Assembly (NCBI RefSeq): GCF_016031635.1
Contig: NZ_JACEGD010000001.1
Span: forward strand, 124,001 to 188,000
Length of the DNA stretch: 64,000 nucleotides
Direction of reading: 5' to 3'
From: Bradyrhizobium diversitatis
GTDB taxonomy: Bacteria; Pseudomonadota; Alphaproteobacteria; Rhizobiales; Xanthobacteraceae
This document shows positions 60,664 through 64,000 of the stretch, one piece after another. The notes beneath the pieces are model-generated. The model did not search any database. It saw only the letters and a program-made list of their open reading frames with translations, and was not told the origin of the DNA. Made by a program: the position numbers and the translations under genes. The stretch's first letter is position 1. Every line of letters begins with the position of its first letter.

Positions 60664-61443
60664 ATGACTCAATCCAGCCGCGACACCCAGACTTCCACAC
60701 AGGACGTTGCACTCATCGTCGGCGGTGGGCCGGGCATCAGCTCGAGTTGCGCCAGGCTGTTCGCGGAGAACGGCATGCGCGTCGCCGTTGCAGCCAGGAA
60801 TCCGGAAAAAGCCGTCCTCGAGACTCTCGAAAAGACGCACGGCGTGCGTCGGTACGCCTGCGATGCAAGCGAACCGGCGGCCGTGGCGCAGCTGTTCGAA
60901 GACGTCGTTCAAGAGGTCGGGACGCCAAGGCTTGTCGTGCACAACATCGACGGTCGCGTTCCCGGCATTTTCCGCAAGACGGTGGTCGAGGCCGACCCGG
61001 TCATGGTGTTCGAGACGCTTCGCAACGCCGCGTTCTCTGCGTTTCTGGTGGGCCAACAGGCCGCTCGGCTGATGCTCGGAAACGAGCCTGATGCCAATGG
61101 CGCGCGAGGAACGATCATCTTCACGAACGCCAGCGCGGCGCTCAAGGGCTTTCCATCAGGAGGGCCATTTGCAATGGCATGCCATGCCAAGTCCGGGCTT
61201 GCGCAAAGCATGGCGAGAGAATTGATGCCGCGGGGAATCCACGTGGCGAATGTGCCGATCGACGCCGCGATCGGCTGGACTCAGGAGGACGGCACCCGGG
61301 CGCACCGGCTGGCGGGAACGACTGTCGACGACAACATGGCCGACCCCGCTCATATTGCCGAGACCTATCTGCAACTGCACCGCCAGCATCGGTCGACCTG
61401 GGCTTTTGAAGTCGTGCTGCGGCCGTGGGTTGAGAAATGGTAA
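60664..61443 (+). CDS. SDR-family protein lacking the catalytic tyrosine, copy 4
   Basis: This encodes a 259-residue SDR protein. The nucleotide site is LIVGGGPGISSSCARLFAEN. The active-site block is IIFTNASAALKG then PFAMACHAKSG: Lys176 is kept, but the YxxxK position is Ala172. The end is LRPWVEKW, shared with the other copies. GGAAGGAAC precedes the ATG. It follows the MDR gene by 120 bases and lies upstream of acyl-CoA ligase copy 2. Confidence 0.9.
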   Translation: MTQSSRDTQTSTQDVALIVGGGPGISSSCARLFAENGMRVAVAARNPEKAVLETLEKTHGVRRYACDASEPAAVAQLFEDVVQEVGTPRLVVHNIDGRVPGIFRKTVVEADPVMVFETLRNAAFSAFLVGQQAARLMLGNEPDANGARGTIIFTNASAALKGFPSGGPFAMACHAKSGLAQSMARELMPRGIHVANVPIDAAIGWTQEDGTRAHRLAGTTVDDNMADPAHIAETYLQLHRQHRSTWAFEVVLRPWVEKW

Positions 61444-61558
61444 TCGCGCTCAGCTGATCCCTCCGAACAAATCGTGCGGCAGTTTCTAATTCCAAATTGG
61501 AATGTGGCTTCCGCACCGATAATTGCGGCGTTTACTGATTTATTGACGTTCGCGCGTC

Positions 61559-61587
61559 TTGACAGTTCTATTTTAGAACGGTTTACT
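61559..61587 (+). promoter_or_regulatory. Promoter with embedded 17-bp palindromic operator, site 4
   Basis: TTGACA (61559-61564) and TTTACT (61582-61587) have 17-base spacing. The spacer contains AGTTCTATTTTAGAACG (61564-61580), with inverted half-sites GTTCT/AGAAC around a five-base centre. It lies about 90 bases before acyl-CoA ligase copy 2. TTTACTGATT upstream is shared with site 3. Confidence 0.65.
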
Positions 61588-61675
61588 CCGTCGGCCAATA
61601 GAATGAAGGGGTGCGGACCTCCCGGTTGAAGGGGGCCGCGCACGCTGCCGAAAACAAGGCACAGGGGAGGATGGC

Positions 61676-63271
61676 ATGAGAAGCGTGGACGAGCTCACCG
61701 CAGCCGAATTGCTGGACGGCCTGCCGTCCAGAGTGCACGAGGTTTACGCGCCATTCGTGCGGGACATTCCGGATCATCCGGCCTTCGTGGAAGGCGGGCG
61801 TTCCTGGAGCTACCGGCAGTTCGCGGATGCGGTCGACGCTGCGGCAAAGGATCTCGCCGGTTTGGGCATCAGGCCCGGTGATCGCGTGATCATTGCAAGC
61901 GAGAACAGCGTGGCCCTGGGAACGATGCTCTTCGCAGCGAGCAAGCTCGATGCCTGGGGTATTCCGGTCAATCCCCGCCTTTCGCCCAGGGAGATCGACC
62001 TGATCGGGACGCACAGTGGCGCCAGACGCGTGCTGTTCAACTCGGCGCTCTCGAAGGAAGCGGCCGATCATGCCTCCCGCCTCGGTGCGAAGATCGGCGC
62101 CGTAGGGCCGCTCGGCGGAATCGGCATCGGTCCGCTCAATGCGGATGCGGAAGCAGAGCCCGTCGTGAAGGATGGCGCCCGCCAGGTCGCAGGCCTATTA
62201 TACACCTCGGGCACGACCGGTGCGCCGAAGGGCGTCATGCTGAGTCACCGCAACCTCCTCTTCACCGCAAGGACGTCGGGAATCCTTCGCCGGAGCAGTC
62301 CAGACGACCGTGTCTACGGCGTGCTGCCGATGTCGCACATCGTCGGGTATGCGATCCTGCTGATCTCGACGCTGATGCACGGCGGCACGTTGCATGTCGT
62401 AGCCAAGGCGGATCCGGCTGCGCTGGCTCATGCCATCGCCGAGGAGGGGATCACGAGCCTGTTCGGCGTGCCCGCCACATATCAGCGTCTGCTCGAACAC
62501 AAGGCGGTCAAGGGCCTCCAACGGCTCGAGCGGGGCAGGCTGCGGATCATGGCCGTCGCCGGCGCTCCGCTCGACCTCGATCTCAAGAAGCGGATCGAGG
62601 ACGAGTTCGGAATCCCGCTGCTGAACAATTACGGCATAACGGAATGCTCACCGGGACTCACGGGGGTCCGTTCGGAACAGCCTGTCCCGGACGAGTCGGT
62701 CGGCCCGTTTCTTCCCGGCATCGAGCACCGGATCGTGGACGGACAAGGAAAAAAGGTGGCGACCGGTGAAGTGGGCGAATTACACGTTCGAGGTCCGAAC
62801 ATCATGCTCGGCTACTATCGTGCGCCCGACCTGACGGCGGCGGCGATCGATGAGCAGGGATGGTTCAACACGGGGGATCTCGCGCGGGTGAACGGCAAGG
62901 GGCATCTCTATATCGCCGGCCGCACCAAGGAGCTGATCATCCGCTCCGGCTTCAACGTTTATCCCGCCGAGGTGGAGGCGGTCCTGAACGCGCACGACCA
63001 GGTCGTCCAGTCGGCCGTCGTCGGACGAAAGGTCGAAGGCAACGAGGAGGTCGTCGCGTTCGTTCAGCTTCTCCCCGGTGCGAGCATCAGCGCGGAAGAC
63101 CTCAAGGCGTACACGGCCCATTTGCTCACATCCTACAAGCGTCCGACCGAATTGATCGTGCTCGACGCTCTGCCCTCGGCCTCCACCGGCAAGATACTGA
63201 AACACAAGCTGCGGGAGATGGCGAACGAACAGGCCGCCCCGAAGGCGTCGCGTGCGGCAGCCGCTGGCTGA
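61676..63271 (+). CDS. AMP-forming acyl-CoA ligase, copy 2
   Basis: This encodes a 531-residue ANL ligase closely related to the copy at 42902 from end to end. The P-loop is LLYTSGTTGAPKGVMLSHRN. NNYGITECSPGLTG, WFNTGDLARVNGKGHLYIAG and KELIIRSGFNVYPAEVE follow, and the catalytic Lys lies in SASTGKILKHKL. It shares the same operator type as copy 1, so both ligases should be induced together, perhaps for different acids of one pathway. A binding protein gene follows 83 bases downstream, suggesting linked uptake and activation. Confidence 0.93.
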   Translation: MRSVDELTAAELLDGLPSRVHEVYAPFVRDIPDHPAFVEGGRSWSYRQFADAVDAAAKDLAGLGIRPGDRVIIASENSVALGTMLFAASKLDAWGIPVNPRLSPREIDLIGTHSGARRVLFNSALSKEAADHASRLGAKIGAVGPLGGIGIGPLNADAEAEPVVKDGARQVAGLLYTSGTTGAPKGVMLSHRNLLFTARTSGILRRSSPDDRVYGVLPMSHIVGYAILLISTLMHGGTLHVVAKADPAALAHAIAEEGITSLFGVPATYQRLLEHKAVKGLQRLERGRLRIMAVAGAPLDLDLKKRIEDEFGIPLLNNYGITECSPGLTGVRSEQPVPDESVGPFLPGIEHRIVDGQGKKVATGEVGELHVRGPNIMLGYYRAPDLTAAAIDEQGWFNTGDLARVNGKGHLYIAGRTKELIIRSGFNVYPAEVEAVLNAHDQVVQSAVVGRKVEGNEEVVAFVQLLPGASISAEDLKAYTAHLLTSYKRPTELIVLDALPSASTGKILKHKLREMANEQAAPKASRAAAAG

Positions 63272-63354
63272 CGGGCGTCAGGAGTGATTTGCACGGCAAT
63301 ATGCGGTTCAAGAAAGAACGTTAACGACGGACTTGTCGCCAAAGGGAGATGACA

Positions 63355-64000
63355 ATGTTGAGAAGCGCCATGATTGCAGCCGCGCTCGCGGCATCCATAG
63401 CCGGCGCGCATGCGCAGACGCCGGGCGTCACCGAATCCGAGATAAAGATAGGAGCGACGTTCCCTTTCAGCGGCCCCGCTTCGCCGCTCAGCAATACCGG
63501 AAAGGGCATGATCGCCTACGTCAATTCGATCAACGAGCGTGGCGGCATCAACGGGCGGAAGATAAACCTCGTCACCTACGACGATGCCTACAGTCCTCCC
63601 AAGACGGTGGAGCAGACCAGGAAACTCGTGGAAAGTGACGAGGTGGCGTTCCTGTTCGGCCCGCTGGGTACGCCCGGCATCAGCGCTACTATCAAGTATG
63701 TCAACGCGAAGAAAGTCCCGCATCTGTTTGTCGTGAGCGGAGTCACAAAATTCACGAACTTCGCTGAATTCCCCATGACCACGACGGGATTGCCGAGCTA
63801 CGACACCGAGGGACGAATCTACGCGAAATACATCACCCAGACCCGGCCGGACGCGAAGATTGCCATCCTGTATCAGAACGACGATCTGGGTAAGGACTTT
63901 GTCAATGCATTCAAGGGCTATTTGAAGGACGACTTCGACAAGAAAGTCGTCGCGTCGTCCTACGAGGTCACCGAGCCGACCATTGATTCCCACGTCGTTT
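63355..64000 (+). CDS. ABC transporter periplasmic binding protein (LivK-like), 3' end outside window
   Basis: The first 215 residues of an exported binding protein are visible; there is no stop before the edge. A signal peptide (MIAAALAASIAGAHA) is followed by PGVTESEIKIGATFPFSGPA, INERGGINGRKINLVTYDDA and YSPPKTVEQTRKLVESDEVA. This is the type I periplasmic fold of the branched-chain amino acid/HAAT family. In catabolic islands such proteins often bind aromatic or dicarboxylic acids. GGGAG precedes ATG 63355. Permease and ATPase genes would be expected to the right. Confidence 0.9.
   Translation, partial: MLRSAMIAAALAASIAGAHAQTPGVTESEIKIGATFPFSGPASPLSNTGKGMIAYVNSINERGGINGRKINLVTYDDAYSPPKTVEQTRKLVESDEVAFLFGPLGTPGISATIKYVNAKKVPHLFVVSGVTKFTNFAEFPMTTTGLPSYDTEGRIYAKYITQTRPDAKIAILYQNDDLGKDFVNAFKGYLKDDFDKKVVASSYEVTEPTIDSHVV

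Noticed and set aside
1..64000. CRISPR arrays, complete insertion sequences, rRNA or intact tRNA genes
   Set aside because: No regularly spaced repeats, transposase motifs, rRNA segments or complete tRNA cloverleaf were seen on reading the window.

Overview
The window looks like chromosome from a Bradyrhizobium-like alphaproteobacterium (order Hyphomicrobiales). The basis is high G+C, Rhizobiales-type small proteins (DUF992, a DUF6894-like protein, a Tat-signal protein with a Trp/Arg-rich tail), intergenic palindromes of the type common in Bradyrhizobium, and a very large acyl-CoA catabolic gene set. No database search was possible. All family names come from reading motifs, and the genus is an inference.

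Region 1 (1-12.3 kb) is a flagellar filament and hook locus. A partial HAD-type gene runs off the left edge on the minus strand. It is followed by an ECF sigma factor, then flagellin, fliD, fliS, a small LSLWP-motif protein, a cluster of palindromic repeats, flgD, flgE, an unknown small gene, an flgN-like chaperone, flgK and flgL. Filament, cap, hook, hook-filament junction and their export chaperones sit together. FlaF and FlbT, usual partners of many alphaproteobacterial flagellins, are not seen here.

Region 2 (12.3-18 kb) begins with decayed gene pieces: a histidine-kinase N-terminus, an exported-protein N-terminus, an SGNH-hydrolase N-terminus and a frameshifted RidA. Next comes an intact four-carbon acid sugar cluster of KdgT-type permease, DtnK-type kinase, PdxA2-type dehydrogenase and DeoR regulator, with a palindromic operator candidate ahead of the permease. 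It ends at a 3' fragment of tRNA-Lys, which looks like an integration scar.

Region 3 (18-38.5 kb) holds an RND efflux pair and a run of envelope and stress-type genes: HdeD, DUF992, AI-2E exporter family, BI-1 and DUF1269. It also has two paralogous APC antiporters, the second next to arginine deiminase. Then come an outer-membrane beta-barrel-like protein, a two-component set (one HisKA_3 kinase and two NarL/LuxR response regulators) and a PepSY protein. The region ends in another decay zone with an amidohydrolase tail and a headless AraC regulator.

Region 4 (38.5-64 kb) is an acyl-CoA catabolic island. It contains two HxlR regulators and one TetR, a 2-hydroxychromene-2-carboxylate isomerase-like protein, a class III CoA-transferase, a GST, two paralogous acyl-CoA ligases, two acyl-CoA dehydrogenases and two thiolases. 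It also contains an enoyl-CoA hydratase, a nitronate monooxygenase-like flavoprotein, a flavin reductase, a molybdopterin oxidoreductase, a quinone-oxidoreductase-like MDR, an alpha/beta hydrolase, an MFS exporter and a periplasmic binding protein at the right edge. Two patterns stand out. A 17-bp palindrome of form AGTTCT-N5-AGAACT lies in the -35/-10 spacer of three promoters, with a degenerate fourth copy. Four SDR paralogs all lack the catalytic tyrosine. Together they suggest one co-regulated pathway for a cyclic or aromatic acid whose substrate cannot be read from the sequence.
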